This document shows, piece by piece, positions 53,552 through 62,888 of a stretch of 64,000 bases of DNA (position 1 is its first letter; every line of letters begins with the position of its first letter). Source of the stretch: Bacillus sp. FJAT-29937 (GTDB lineage: Bacteria; Bacillota; Bacilli; Bacillales; Cytobacillaceae); NCBI RefSeq assembly GCF_001509555.1, contig NZ_LMAS01000002.1, positions 124,001 through 188,000 on the forward strand. The letters run 5' to 3'. A model generated the notes under the pieces. It did not search any database. It saw nothing but the letters and a program-made list of their open reading frames with translations, and was not told where the DNA came from. Both the position numbers and the translations under genes were made by a program.

Positions 53552-54298
53552 ATGAAGATTGTAGCACCGAAGCCGTTTACCTTTGGGAATGGAAAACGAG
53601 CGGTATTGCTGTTGCATGGATTTACTGGGAACACAGCTGACATGAGAATGCTCGGACGTTTTCTTGAAGGAAAAGGGTATACCTGCCATGCCCCGCTTTA
53701 TAAAGGACACGGGGTTCCGCCGGAAGAACTGATTTCTACTGGACCAGATGACTGGTGGAAAAATGTCATGGAAGGGTACGAGTTTTTGAAAAATAAAGGC
53801 CATCAGGAGATAGCGGTGTGCGGCTTGTCATTAGGCGGCGTATTTTCCCTGAAATTGGGTTACACTGTACCTATAAAGGGAATTACTTCAATGTGTGCCC
53901 CGATGTATATAAAAAGCGAAGAAGTGATGTATGAAGGAATCTTGCAATATGCCCGGGAATATAAAAGACTGGAAGGAAAAAGCGAAGAGATCATTGAGCA
54001 GGAGATGGCTGAATTCCGCAAGACGCCAATGAAAACATTAAAGGCTCTGCAAAATCTGATCTCGGATGTCCGTCAGCATGTGGATACAGTTTATTCACCA
54101 ACATTTGTTGTTCAAGCACGTCATGATCATATGATTAATACAGACAGTGCCAATATTATTTACAATGCAGTTGAAACAGATGTAAAGCAGCTGAAATGGT
54201 ACGAAGAATCTGGGCATGTCATTACGTTCGATAAAGAGAAAGATATGCTGCATGAGGACGTCTATCAGTTTTTAGAAAGACTTAATTGGGAAGAATAA
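53552..54298 (+). CDS. est: carboxylesterase Est (YvaK)
   Basis: An alpha/beta hydrolase of 248 residues. The oxyanion-side motif is [12 protein letters not shown], the nucleophile Ser is in CGLSLGG near residue 94, the Asp in QARHDHMI and the His in ESGHVI. It cleaves short- to medium-chain esters; related monoglyceride lipases share the fold. AAGGAGTCTTACATAG precedes the ATG. The place between secG and rnr matches yvaK. Confidence 0.93.
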   Translation: MKIVAPKPFTFGNGKRAVLLLHGFTGNTADMRMLGRFLEGKGYTCHAPLYKGHGVPPEELISTGPDDWWKNVMEGYEFLKNKGHQEIAVCGLSLGGVFSLKLGYTVPIKGITSMCAPMYIKSEEVMYEGILQYAREYKRLEGKSEEIIEQEMAEFRKTPMKTLKALQNLISDVRQHVDTVYSPTFVVQARHDHMINTDSANIIYNAVETDVKQLKWYEESGHVITFDKEKDMLHEDVYQFLERLNWEE

Positions 54299-54331
54299 TA
54301 GAAACGAACCTCGAGAGGGAGGGAAAAGTAT

Positions 54332-56668
54332 ATGGAAAATATTCAACAGATTATTGATAAGCTCCTCTATTATATGAAGGACGAGGCATACAAGCCTTTG
54401 ACCGTTCAAGAAATGGAGGCGGCATTTGGAATTGAGGATTCATCCGATTTCAAGGACTTCGTCAAAGCATTAGTACAAATGGAAGAAAAAGGGCTTGTTG
54501 TAAGAACAAGAAGCAATCGTTACGGACTTCCTGAAAAAATGAATCTGATTCGCGGTAAGCTAACTGGTCATGCAAAGGGCTTTGCCTTCGTCATACCTGA
54601 AGAGCCGGGGATGGACGATATTTTTATTCCGCCAAATGAAACGAACAACGCGATGCATGGGGATATCGTTCTAGCACGAGTCAGTTCGGAAAGTTCAGGG
54701 CAAAGAAGAGAAGGGACCGTCGTCCGCATTTTAGAACGCGGCATTCAGCAAATTGTTGGAACTTATACAGAGAGCAAGCATTTTGGTTTTGTTCTGCCTG
54801 ATGATAAGAAGTTCACCAGCGATATTTTTATTCCGAAAAATGCATCTTTAGGGGCGGTGGAAGGTCATAAAGTTGTCGTGAAACTGACTACTTACCCAGA
54901 AGGCAGGAAAAGTGCAGAAGGAGAAGTCATTCAAGTTCTTGGTCACAAAAATGACCCGGGTGTTGACATCCTGTCCATCATACATAAGCATAGCTTGCCA
55001 ATGGCTTTTCCGGATGAAGTAATTAGTCATGCAAATAGTACGCCAGACACTATTGCGGAAAGTGATCTCGAAAATCGCCGCGATTTAAGAAATGAAATGA
55101 TTGTAACGATTGATGGAGCAGATGCAAAGGATTTAGATGACGCCGTTACCGTGACAAAATTAGAAAACGGAAATTACAAGCTCGGTGTACATATTGCAGA
55201 TGTATCACATTATGTCACGGAAGATTCCCCTATCGACCGGGAAGCCTCTGACCGGGGAACGAGTGTCTACTTAGTTGATCGGGTCATACCGATGATACCT
55301 CACCGCCTGTCGAATGGCATTTGTTCCTTGAATCCGCAGGTAGATAGATTAGCCTTATCATGTGAAATGGAAATTACCCCGAGTGGAGAAGCAGTGTCAC
55401 ATGAGATTTTTCAGAGTGTAATTAAGACAACCGAGCGGATGACGTATTCAGATGTGAATAGAATTCTTGAGGATCAGGATGAGGAGCTGCTGAAGCGTTA
55501 CGAGCCGCTCATTCCCATGTTTCAGCTAATGGGCGAGCTTGCACAAATTTTACGAGAAAAGCGGATGAAGCGCGGTGCTATTGATTTTGATTTTAAAGAG
55601 GCAAAAGTAATAGTGGATGAAGATGGAAAGCCAAATGATGTTGTTCTTCGTGAACGTTCTACAGCTGAAAGGCTGATTGAAGAGTTTATGCTTGCCGCCA
55701 ATGAAACAATAGCTGAGCATTTCCATTGGCTAGATGTTCCGTTCATCTATCGGATACACGAGGATCCGAAGGAGGATAAGCTAAGAAGATTTTTCGAGTT
55801 TATTACGAACTTCGGTTATTTAGTTAGAGGGACGGCCAATTCTGTACATCCGCGTGCGTTACAAGAAATTATTGAAGCGGTGCAAGGAAAGCCGGAAGAA
55901 ATGGTTGTTTCAACGGTCATGCTTCGCTCCATGCAGCAGGCGAAATATTATCCGGAAAGCCTGGGACACTTTGGGCTGTCAACGGAGTTTTATACGCATT
56001 TTACATCGCCGATTCGCCGTTATCCTGACTTAATCGTCCACCGATTAATCCGAACATATTTAATTCAGGGTAAGCTGGATGCAACGACTAGAGAAAAATG
56101 GAATGTCCTATTACCTGATATTGCCGAGCATACATCGAATATGGAACGAAGAGCAGTCGACGCTGAGCGTGAAACAGATGAGCTGAAAAAGGCTGAGTAT
56201 ATGGAAGATAAAATTGGCCAAGAATACGATGGCATTATTAGCTCCGTTACGAATTTTGGGATGTTCGTTGAGCTGCCGAATACGATTGAGGGCTTAATCC
56301 ACGTAAGCTATATGACGGACGATTACTACCGTTATGATGAGCGCCATCTAGCGATGATTGGTGAACGTACGGGGAATGTCTTCCGAATCGGGGACGAAAT
56401 CACGGTCAGAGTGGTCAAGGTAAATAAGGAAGAACGTTCGATTGATTTTGAAATTGTCGGCATGAAGGGGACGCCTCGCAGAAGGGATTCCAAAGAATTG
56501 CCGAAGATTATTCGTACTGGCAGCAGTGAGCGGAAGCCACGAAAAGGGAAATCTGATCAGGGCCAGGAGAAAAATAAAAATGGCAAAGATTCAGGAAAAA
56601 GCCCAAGAAAGAAAAAGAAGTTTTACGATAATGCTCCAAAGGCGAAGAGGAAGAGTAAAAAAAGGTAG
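54332..56668 (+). CDS. rnr: ribonuclease R
   Basis: A 3'-5' exoribonuclease of 778 residues. Domain order: N-terminal winged helix (1-70), two cold-shock domains (about 70-225), RNB catalytic domain with [12 protein letters not shown] near 255-270, an S1 domain at about 625-710 ([19 protein letters not shown]), and a lysine-rich tail. It degrades structured RNA and works with tmRNA in trans-translation, in line with smpB and ssrA next door. GGGAGGGAAAAG leads the ATG. Confidence 0.96.
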   Translation: MENIQQIIDKLLYYMKDEAYKPLTVQEMEAAFGIEDSSDFKDFVKALVQMEEKGLVVRTRSNRYGLPEKMNLIRGKLTGHAKGFAFVIPEEPGMDDIFIPPNETNNAMHGDIVLARVSSESSGQRREGTVVRILERGIQQIVGTYTESKHFGFVLPDDKKFTSDIFIPKNASLGAVEGHKVVVKLTTYPEGRKSAEGEVIQVLGHKNDPGVDILSIIHKHSLPMAFPDEVISHANSTPDTIAESDLENRRDLRNEMIVTIDGADAKDLDDAVTVTKLENGNYKLGVHIADVSHYVTEDSPIDREASDRGTSVYLVDRVIPMIPHRLSNGICSLNPQVDRLALSCEMEITPSGEAVSHEIFQSVIKTTERMTYSDVNRILEDQDEELLKRYEPLIPMFQLMGELAQILREKRMKRGAIDFDFKEAKVIVDEDGKPNDVVLRERSTAERLIEEFMLAANETIAEHFHWLDVPFIYRIHEDPKEDKLRRFFEFITNFGYLVRGTANSVHPRALQEIIEAVQGKPEEMVVSTVMLRSMQQAKYYPESLGHFGLSTEFYTHFTSPIRRYPDLIVHRLIRTYLIQGKLDATTREKWNVLLPDIAEHTSNMERRAVDAERETDELKKAEYMEDKIGQEYDGIISSVTNFGMFVELPNTIEGLIHVSYMTDDYYRYDERHLAMIGERTGNVFRIGDEITVRVVKVNKEERSIDFEIVGMKGTPRRRDSKELPKIIRTGSSERKPRKGKSDQGQEKNKNGKDSGKSPRKKKKFYDNAPKAKRKSKKR

Positions 56669-56675
56669 TTTCATT

Positions 56676-56713
56676 ATGAGAGGGCCTTGCAAACCTGAGG
56701 CTCTCTTTTTCAA
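56676..56713 (+). terminator. terminator after rnr
   Basis: GAGA-gg-GCCT pairs with AGGC-TCTC, followed by TTTTT. Confidence 0.75.
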
Positions 56714-56730
56714 TCCTCCTAGGTTCTTAA

Positions 56731-56813
56731 TTGAGTGAGCCTTGGAAATTTGCTACAATAAAGTTAAATTTGTTTCTGCAGGTAGCCCCCAAAAGGTTTT
56801 GTTCTTGCAGAAA
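56731..56813 (+). promoter_or_regulatory. smpB promoter and leader inverted repeat
   Basis: TTGAGT (56731-56736), a 17-base spacer, TACAAT (56754-56759). In the leader, TTTCTGCA (56773-56780) and TGCAGAAA (56806-56813) form a perfect 8-bp inverted repeat around 25 bases, just before the smpB ribosome binding site. Confidence 0.75.
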
Positions 56814-56833
56814 TAAGGGTAGGGGGAGTTAAG

Positions 56834-57301
56834 ATGCCAAAAGGCGCAGGAAAAATGATTGCCCAAAACAAAAAGGCTTATCATGATTTTGCAATAGAAG
56901 AAACATATGAAGCAGGGATTGTCCTTCAAGGAACAGAGATCAAATCAATTCGTGCAGGTAAAGTAAACTTAAAGGATTCATATGCCAGAATCGATAAAGG
57001 CGAAATTTTCCTCATCGGGATGCATATCAGCCCATATGAGCAAGGAAATCGCTACAACCACGATCCACTGCGAACAAGAAAGCTGCTTCTTCACGGAAAA
57101 GAAATCAGCAAATTGATAGGCGATACGAAGGAAATCGGTTATTCTATCGTTCCATTAAAACTATATTTGAAAAACGGCTTTGCGAAGGTGTTAATCGGCC
57201 TGGCAAAAGGGAAGAAGAAATACGATAAACGTGAAGATTTGAAAAAGAAAGAAGCGAAACGTGAAGTAGAGCGTGCCTTCCGCGACAGACAGAAAATGTA
57301 G
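56834..57301 (+). CDS. smpB: SsrA-binding protein SmpB
   Basis: An OB-fold RNA-binding protein of 155 residues. [39 protein letters not shown] and LLHGKEI are conserved, followed by the basic tail [21 protein letters not shown] that enters the ribosomal mRNA channel. It delivers tmRNA to stalled ribosomes; ssrA follows 160 bases downstream. AGGGGGAGTTAAG leads the ATG. Confidence 0.97.
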   Translation: MPKGAGKMIAQNKKAYHDFAIEETYEAGIVLQGTEIKSIRAGKVNLKDSYARIDKGEIFLIGMHISPYEQGNRYNHDPLRTRKLLLHGKEISKLIGDTKEIGYSIVPLKLYLKNGFAKVLIGLAKGKKKYDKREDLKKKEAKREVERAFRDRQKM

Positions 57302-57324
57302 GTTGGTTTTACAAAACCTTACAA

Positions 57325-57378
57325 TTGAATTTAAGGCTAGGTGTGTTATAATAATAAATGTCACGAGGTATTGTGACA
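57325..57378 (+). promoter_or_regulatory. ssrA promoter with dyad at the start site
   Basis: TTGAAT (57325-57330), a 16-base spacer, TATAAT (57347-57352). TGTCAC (57359-57364) and GTGACA (57373-57378) form an inverted repeat at about +1 to +20. The precursor leader would be about 100 nt. Confidence 0.7.
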
Positions 57379-57460
57379 CATAAACTTAGCTCAGCTAAAC
57401 TTGAGCATTCCGTTAGTTGTCAGCATGCAGAATAAGATTCGGTGCAGACCTTTATATAAT

Positions 57461-57819
57461 GGGGACGCTACGGATTCGACAGGGATAGTTCGAGCTTAGG
57501 TCGCGAGTCGAGGGGATCGGCCTCGTTAAAACGTCAAAGCCTATAACTGGCAAACAACAAAACAACTTCGCTTTAGCTGCTTAATAGCGCTTAGCGGTTC
57601 GCCCCTCCATCGCCCATGTGGTAGGGTAGCGGACTCACTCTAAGTGGGCTACGCCGGATCTCGCCGTCTGAGGGAAAAGGAAGAGCACAACCAGACTAGC
57701 TGACCGGACGCCTGTCGATAGGCAGAAGGATCAGCGAATCGCGAATATATCGACTACACTCGTAGAAGCTTAAGTGCCGATGTTTCTGGACGAGGGTTCG
57801 ACTCCCTCCGTCTCCACCA
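57461..57819 (+). ncRNA. ssrA: transfer-messenger RNA (tmRNA)
   Basis: A one-piece tmRNA of 359 nt. The 5' GGGGACG pairs with the 3' CGTCTCC followed by A-CCA (CCA encoded), forming the tRNA-like end with GGTTCGACTCC as T-loop. The tag frame begins at GGC 57549 and ends at TAA 57582-57584; the tag is (A)GKQQNNFALAA, with the ALAA end recognised by ClpXP. Pseudoknot sequences follow to about 57740. It rescues stalled ribosomes with SmpB. Confidence 0.97.
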
Positions 57820-57842
57820 AATACATATTTGGTGGTTTTTTA
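57814..57842 (+). terminator. ssrA terminator
   Basis: CCACCAAATA (57814-57823) pairs with TATTTGGTGG (57826-57835), followed by TTTTTT. The stem includes the encoded CCA end. Confidence 0.88.
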
Positions 57843-57858
57843 TTTGCCTTTGTGACGT

Positions 57859-57903
57859 AAAGCATAAAATTTCCGTTTGGAAACTTTATGCTTTATTTTT
57901 TTT
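57859..57903 (+). terminator. second hairpin after ssrA
   Basis: AAAGCATAAA.TTTCC pairs with GGAAA.TTTATGCTTT around GTTT, followed by ATTTTTTTT. It is a backup terminator. Confidence 0.85.
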
Positions 57904-58084
57904 ATGCTTCATAGGTGCCACCAACAAAGCATATATTTACAACGACTTTTCCACTGAACCACTCATCTTAAACTTTTGGAAAACACAATCCCTTCTTCAT
58001 TCAATAGTATTTTCATAGGATAAAGAGAGTTAACACGATTCTTGTTTTTAAACCCAAATTAAATACAAAGTTTCTAATACTTAG

Positions 58085-58114
58085 TTGACATACAAGAATA
58101 CCCAGATTTACAAT
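58085..58114 (+). promoter_or_regulatory. promoter of the FrdA-like gene pair
   Basis: TTGACA (58085-58090), an 18-base spacer, TACAAT (58109-58114). The rest of 57904-58221 has no supportable ORF or hairpin. Confidence 0.7.
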
Positions 58115-58221
58115 TGAATCAGAAAATTCAAAAATGTCATGATTTGTTTTCATAAATCTACAGGTATAAAAAAGAGAGAACAATAGGAAAAACAAAATAA
58201 CTTAGCATGGGGGGATATTAA

Positions 58222-59922
58222 ATGAGACAGGAAAATTTTACGACAGATGTATTAGTTGTCGGTTCTGGTGCGGCGGGGATGATGGCTGCAAGAGCCGCCG
58301 CTGATGAAGGTGCAAACGTAATGATTGCAGATAAAAGTTTAATAGGCAGGGGAGGAGCGACCATTATTGCCCAAATGACAGTGGCCGTAGCCCTAGGTGA
58401 AGCGGAAGAGGATAATCCTGAGATCCACTTCCAGGATACGATGGAGGGCAGCCGCGGGTTAGCAGATCCGGATATCGTCCGGGTAATTGTAGAAAAAGGA
58501 CCTGAAGTTATTAAGGAAGTAGAAGGCTATGGTGTACGCTGGGCAAGAACACCTGATGGAAAGCGCTCACAAGTTGTGTCTCCAGGACATTCAAAGAGAA
58601 GATGTGTTTATGTAGATATTTTAAATACTGGTGGAGCAACCTCAAATGGTCTTCGCAAGGCAATTTGGAAGGATGAAAAAATCCAGCGGTTAAAGAATGT
58701 AATGATTACAAAAATTGTCTGCCATGAAGGGAAAGCGGTTGGAGCACTTGGATTCCTAATGGAGGAAATGATCCCCGTTAGTATCTCAGCTTCACAAGTC
58801 ATTTTGGCTACAGGCGGATTAACAGAGGTATATGAAAGAAATAGTGCTTCCGCGAATATGACTGGTGATGGGTTTGTTTTAGCTGCGGATGCAGGGGCTG
58901 AGCTTCGTGATATGGAAATGGTTCAGTTTTTCCCAATTGCCCATCTTTTCCCTCCGCTTGTTGGCATTGATCCAATTATGTGGGATCCTTTCCGTTATAA
59001 ATTGGGGGGCCGTCTGCTGAATGGAAATCGAGAAGAATTTATGGACCGCTATGCAGGTGAAAAGGCAGGAAAGTACACTGCGACGAGGGATATGACAAGC
59101 TATGCCATTTTTAAAGAAGTAGAGAATGGGCGAGGTACGCCTCATGGTGGCGCATATTTGGATTTTACGATGGTTTCGGAAGAAAAACTAAGAGAAGGCT
59201 TCGGGCCTGTTATTGATATTCTTCTTTCCCAAGGCGTAGATTTGACTAAAGATATGGTGGAAGTTGCTCCAATGGCTCATTTTATGCTTGGTGGAGTAAA
59301 AGTGGATAAAGAAATGAATACAGCTATTGATGGATTACTGGCTTGCGGAGAATTAATTTACGGCATGCATGGAGCCAATCGATTATCTGGAAATGCCATT
59401 ACTGAAGCTTTAGTTACTGGACGTATAGCAGGGGAAACAGCAGGAAGAGTAAGAAAGCAAAGATTTGATGAGATTGTGGAAAAAGAACTAATTGCGGAAT
59501 GGGGGAGGCTGCAGCAGTTTTGGCACCCTAGAGAAGTATCAAAGGATGAAATTGCAACACTTGAAACAAGGCGCAAGGTTCAAAAGGTTATGTGGAAAGG
59601 TGTTGGACCTCTAAGAAATGAAGAGGAATTAAAAAAGGCGTTAGAGGAAATGGAGAAACTGAAAGAAGAAAGCAAAAATATCGCCATAGCCAAACAGGAT
59701 AAGTTCGGTCTTTCACATGTAGAAAAGCTTGAAAACTATCATATGGCAGTTCTCGGAGAAGCCATTACAAAAGGGGCAATTGAAAGAAAAGAATCTAGAG
59801 GTGCCCATGTAAGACTTGATTATCCTGAGCAATCAAAAGATGTTTATGGATTCAGTTATCAATTGAATAAAGACGGACATTGGTCAGTTTTGAATAATAG
59901 TCTAAATACACACAACAAGTAA
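58222..59922 (+). CDS. FrdA/SdhA-like FAD-binding oxidoreductase
   Basis: A flavoprotein of 566 residues. FAD-binding VVGSGAAGMMAARAAADEG, the flavinylation-type region GRGGATIIAQM, ILATGG, VEVAPMAHFMLGGVKVD and LSGNAITEALVTGRIAG are seen, with a C-terminal helical domain like fumarate reductase/adenylylsulfate reductase flavoproteins. No cytochrome b subunit or full FrdB follows; instead a short 2Fe-2S protein does. The substrate is unknown. GGGGGGATATTAA precedes the ATG. Not the housekeeping sdhCAB complex. Confidence 0.75.
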   Translation: MRQENFTTDVLVVGSGAAGMMAARAAADEGANVMIADKSLIGRGGATIIAQMTVAVALGEAEEDNPEIHFQDTMEGSRGLADPDIVRVIVEKGPEVIKEVEGYGVRWARTPDGKRSQVVSPGHSKRRCVYVDILNTGGATSNGLRKAIWKDEKIQRLKNVMITKIVCHEGKAVGALGFLMEEMIPVSISASQVILATGGLTEVYERNSASANMTGDGFVLAADAGAELRDMEMVQFFPIAHLFPPLVGIDPIMWDPFRYKLGGRLLNGNREEFMDRYAGEKAGKYTATRDMTSYAIFKEVENGRGTPHGGAYLDFTMVSEEKLREGFGPVIDILLSQGVDLTKDMVEVAPMAHFMLGGVKVDKEMNTAIDGLLACGELIYGMHGANRLSGNAITEALVTGRIAGETAGRVRKQRFDEIVEKELIAEWGRLQQFWHPREVSKDEIATLETRRKVQKVMWKGVGPLRNEEELKKALEEMEKLKEESKNIAIAKQDKFGLSHVEKLENYHMAVLGEAITKGAIERKESRGAHVRLDYPEQSKDVYGFSYQLNKDGHWSVLNNSLNTHNK

Positions 59923-59933
59923 GAAAGGAGTGA

Positions 59934-60251
59934 ATGGAATTGACACAAGTCAAGTTAAACATTGTTCGGGGAGATGCCGAAAATGGCAAAGAAATGATTG
60001 AATACGAGGTTCCATATTTTGAAGGGATGAGTCTGCTGGACGCTATTTTTTGGATTCGCGAAAATGAGGATCCATCCCTTTCTGTTCGATACTCTTGCAG
60101 ATCAGCCAATGCATGTAAGGAATGCATGGCAATGGTAGATGGAAAGGTTGAGTTTTTATGCAGTATACGTGCAAAAGAAGGAGACTTTGTTCAAATTGAG
60201 CCGTTAAAGACCCGTCCATGGATAAAAGATTTAATTACAGCAATGGAGTAG
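59934..60251 (+). CDS. short 2Fe-2S ferredoxin-like subunit partner of the flavoprotein
   Basis: A protein of up to 105 residues with the N-terminal 2Fe-2S domain of SdhB/FrdB: Cys residues in YSCRSANACKECMAMVDG and a fourth in EFLCS. The C-terminal 3Fe-4S/4Fe-4S domain of FrdB is missing. It begins 11 bases after the flavoprotein with AAAGGAGTG upstream (start ATG 59934 or TTG 59940), so it is probably its electron-transfer partner. What it exchanges electrons with is unknown. Confidence 0.75.
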   Translation: MELTQVKLNIVRGDAENGKEMIEYEVPYFEGMSLLDAIFWIRENEDPSLSVRYSCRSANACKECMAMVDGKVEFLCSIRAKEGDFVQIEPLKTRPWIKDLITAME

Positions 60252-60274
60252 ATTAGCAGGATGAGGTGAAAAGA

Positions 60275-60310
60275 AAGAAGAGCCAATCGAATATTTTTCG
60301 ATGGCTCTCC
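60275..60310. other. hairpin after the 2Fe-2S gene
   Basis: AGAGCC.ATCGAA pairs with TTCGAT.GGCTCT. There is no T-tract on the plus strand, so termination is uncertain. From here to 60545 the sequence is AT-rich with no supportable ORF. Confidence 0.5.
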
Positions 60311-60545
60311 TGGAATTAATTGCAGATTAGTTTTATACATACTTTGTTATGAGAATGATTAAATAAATTTTAATAGCATATAACGAATAATAAATCCAAT
60401 TACCACTTTTTCCATTTAAATAAAAATAATCGGGAATTTTTCTCTAAATACCATTGACCCAAACTCATTGGAATACTAAATATTAAGCTCTTTAAGAGAA
60501 TCTTACCTATCTTATCCAGAATTAAGACTTGTCGTATATTATTTG

Positions 60546-60566
60546 TTAATTAAGTAACTTGATTAA
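60546..60566. promoter_or_regulatory. 21-bp dyad upstream of cdaS
   Basis: TTAATTAAGTAACTTGATTAA is palindromic except for one pair and the centre. It lies about 60 bp before the cdaS start, where a repressor would act. No sporulation-sigma promoter could be identified confidently. Confidence 0.55.
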
Positions 60567-60624
60567 TTACCTTACACATTGTAAACATTAAAAAATAATG
60601 ATTACAGTAAGGAGTTGTGTCTCC

Positions 60625-61245
60625 GTGAACCAAAATAATTGCGACTATTCACCGATGAAATTATCTTTAAAAAAGGATATTGGTCAAATTGTAACTGCCT
60701 TACAGAGTAGTTTAGAAACAATGGATAATGAAAATTATTGTCTTCTTGGAAATTTTGAAAAAATAAAAAATCAATTTATACACATTGAAATGAACGCAGC
60801 CACCTTTTATTTAAACTGCTATTTGTCCCCGTTTACGGATAAATATCCGGAATTATCAATCTGTGTACAAAATATGTCTGAACGGAAACATGGTGGATTA
60901 ATTGTTATTAAACGCGAGGATTCTCTTGAATCATTCATTCATCCTGGTATTTTAATTGGAGCAGAATTGAGTCATTCTTTATTAGAATCAATCTTTTTTC
61001 CAGGAAACCCTCTACATGACGGGGCTGTGTTAGTAAGTCAAAATCACATTGTTTCCGCAGCTAATGTCCTCCCGCTTTCAGACAGATACACGGGCGATAA
61101 AAAACTAGGAACACGTCATCGGGCTGCCCTAGGTCTGTCGGAAAAAACTGATGCACTTGTACTTGTAGTATCTGAAGAAACGGGTAGAATTTCATTTGCT
61201 ATTAATGGGAACTTATATCCAATTGCTTCAGGAGAAATACATTAA
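60625..61245 (+). CDS. cdaS: sporulation-type diadenylate cyclase CdaS
   Basis: A DAC-domain protein of 206 residues, close to B. subtilis CdaS (207). The N-terminal helical region (about 1-70) precedes the DisA_N domain with FPGNPLHDGAVLV (DGA motif) and GTRHRAALGLSE (RHR motif), so the active site is intact. It makes c-di-AMP from two ATP; CdaS acts in the forespore and supports germination. GTG 60625 is 11 bases from AAGGAG; the upstream ATG 60598 precedes that site. Confidence 0.88.
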   Translation: MNQNNCDYSPMKLSLKKDIGQIVTALQSSLETMDNENYCLLGNFEKIKNQFIHIEMNAATFYLNCYLSPFTDKYPELSICVQNMSERKHGGLIVIKREDSLESFIHPGILIGAELSHSLLESIFFPGNPLHDGAVLVSQNHIVSAANVLPLSDRYTGDKKLGTRHRAALGLSEKTDALVLVVSEETGRISFAINGNLYPIASGEIH

Positions 61246-61254
61246 AATAAACTA

Positions 61255-61292
61255 AAGCCTGCCTCGAAATAAAAAGAGGCAGGCTTCTTTTT
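61255..61292 (+). terminator. cdaS terminator
   Basis: AAGCCTGCCTC (61255-61265) pairs perfectly with GAGGCAGGCTT (61276-61286), then CTTTTT. Confidence 0.93.
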
Positions 61293-61549
61293 AGGAAAAT
61301 TATGCTTTATTTCGATTTTCACAAATCCAAGAGATTGCTGAATAATAATTATCAAATTAATAAAAAATAAGTATGAATGTAGAGTTAATCCTAAACATGG
61401 GGGGAGAAGATTATCCAGAAAAAACTTAACTCAAAAAAAGCTAACATGTGGCCAAGGCGAAGAAAGACTGCTATAATTGACGCTTGCCCAAAATTGTAGT
61501 CTGGGTACATACTTCTATTAAGAAAATTCATCTAAAAGGGGAATACAAC
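61293..61549. other. spacer before the triple RidA gene
   Basis: AT-rich 257 bases. A TATAAT at about 61471 has no convincing -35 partner. An in-frame ATG at 61484 is open into the gene but has no ribosome binding site. Nothing else is supportable. Confidence 0.4.
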
Positions 61550-62821
61550 ATGAGCGGCTATAACGCGGTATTAGCAAGAAATACGGAAAATGCTCCAAAC
61601 GGTAACGGTCTATATTCACAAACTGTTGCTTTTTCTCATTACAATAATCTTTCAGCACAATTACCTATCGATCCTGAAACCGGTAAATTGGCAGCTGGTG
61701 GCATAAAAGGGCAGGCTGAACAGTGCTTTAAAAATATCAAGGCAATTGTAGACAGCATCGATCATGTTATGAGCGATATTGTTAGAATCACGGTATTCGT
61801 TAAGGATATCAAGGATGTTGATGCTGTAGACGAAGTTTATAAATCGTTCTTCCCAACCTATGTTCCTGCACGGACAACAGTTGCAGTTGCAGCTTTACCG
61901 ATGGATGCTATGGTTCAAATTGAAGCACTTCTTTCACACGGTGAAGGTACAATTCCAAACGCACCACAAGCAGGCGACCTAATTAAGCTTACAAATAATA
62001 CGGCGAATGCACCAACATGTTCTCTATCTACACAAACTGTGGCTTTCTCTCATTACAATTATCTTTCAGCTCAATTGCCGATCGATCCAAAAACTGGCCG
62101 ATTGGTTTCTGGGGGTGTCAAAGAGCAGGCTGCACAGAGCTTGAAAAATATCAAGGCAATTTTAGAAAGTATCGACGTTCCTTTTGACGATATTGTTAAA
62201 ATGACAATCTTCCTTAAAGATCTTTCAGATACTGAAGCGGTAAACGAGGTTTATTCAACATTTTTCCCAGACTCGGCTATCGCAAGAGCTGTAGGCTATG
62301 TCCCTGCACTGACAACAGTTGCAGCTTCAGCACTGCCTATGGATGCTTTGGTACAAATTGAAGCAGTGGTATCACACGGAGATGGTACACCTCCACAAGC
62401 TGTTGAAGACAGACATGGAATCGTTATATGGGCGAACAATACTGACAATGCACCAAAGAGTTCCCTATCTACACAAACTGTAGCGTTCTCTCATTACAAT
62501 CACCTTTCAGCCCAATTGCCTTTGGATCCAAAAACTGGCCAATTGGTAGCTGGTGGTGTAAAAGAGCAGGCTGAACAGTGCTTGAAAAATATGAAGGCAA
62601 TTGTAGAAAGTATCGAGCACGTCATGGACGATGTGGTTAAAGTAAATATCTTCGTTAAGAATATTGAAGATATGGATGCTGTAGACGAAGCTTACAAAAC
62701 ATTCTTCCCAGGCGGTGTTCCTGCAAGAAGAACAGTTGGCGTATCAGCTTTACCTGGAGATGCTCTAATTCAAATCGATGCAGTTGTATCAAATGCTGAA
62801 GGAACACCTCCAAAAGCATAA
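61550..62821 (+). CDS. single-chain protein with three tandem RidA (YjgF/YER057c/UK114) domains
   Basis: A protein of 423 residues built of three ~140-residue repeats, each with SQTVAFSHYNxLSAQLPIDPxTG, GGxKxQAxQ, and a closing ALPxDAxxQIxA. Ordinary RidA is one such domain forming a trimer, so this chain could fold as a pseudotrimer. The substrate-carboxylate Arg is kept in repeats 1 and 3 (VPARTTV, VPARRTV) but is Leu in repeat 2 (VPALTTV). The Glu two residues before the conserved IE of active deaminases is Gln in all three, and repeat 3 has QIDA. AAAGGGGAATACAAC leads ATG 61550. Confidence 0.88.
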   Translation: MSGYNAVLARNTENAPNGNGLYSQTVAFSHYNNLSAQLPIDPETGKLAAGGIKGQAEQCFKNIKAIVDSIDHVMSDIVRITVFVKDIKDVDAVDEVYKSFFPTYVPARTTVAVAALPMDAMVQIEALLSHGEGTIPNAPQAGDLIKLTNNTANAPTCSLSTQTVAFSHYNYLSAQLPIDPKTGRLVSGGVKEQAAQSLKNIKAILESIDVPFDDIVKMTIFLKDLSDTEAVNEVYSTFFPDSAIARAVGYVPALTTVAASALPMDALVQIEAVVSHGDGTPPQAVEDRHGIVIWANNTDNAPKSSLSTQTVAFSHYNHLSAQLPLDPKTGQLVAGGVKEQAEQCLKNMKAIVESIEHVMDDVVKVNIFVKNIEDMDAVDEAYKTFFPGGVPARRTVGVSALPGDALIQIDAVVSNAEGTPPKA

Positions 62822-62888
62822 CAGGTACTATCAACGTTCTTGTAAATTCCGATTGTGAATGCAAAATCGCATATCCTATTCATAAAAA

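Noticed and set aside
57454-57459. TATAAT directly before the mature tmRNA end as its promoter
   Set aside because: It would place the start inside the mature RNA; the TTGAAT-16-TATAAT pair at 57325-57352 is better placed.
57461-58221. Integrated element at the ssrA 3' end
   Set aside because: ssrA is a common attachment site, but I see no integrase gene and no direct repeat of the ssrA end within the window.
58222-60251. Adenylylsulfate reductase (AprBA) linked to taurine sulfite
   Set aside because: The small subunit lacks the two 4Fe-4S clusters of AprB, and the pair is 5 kb from the taurine genes across the ssrA block.
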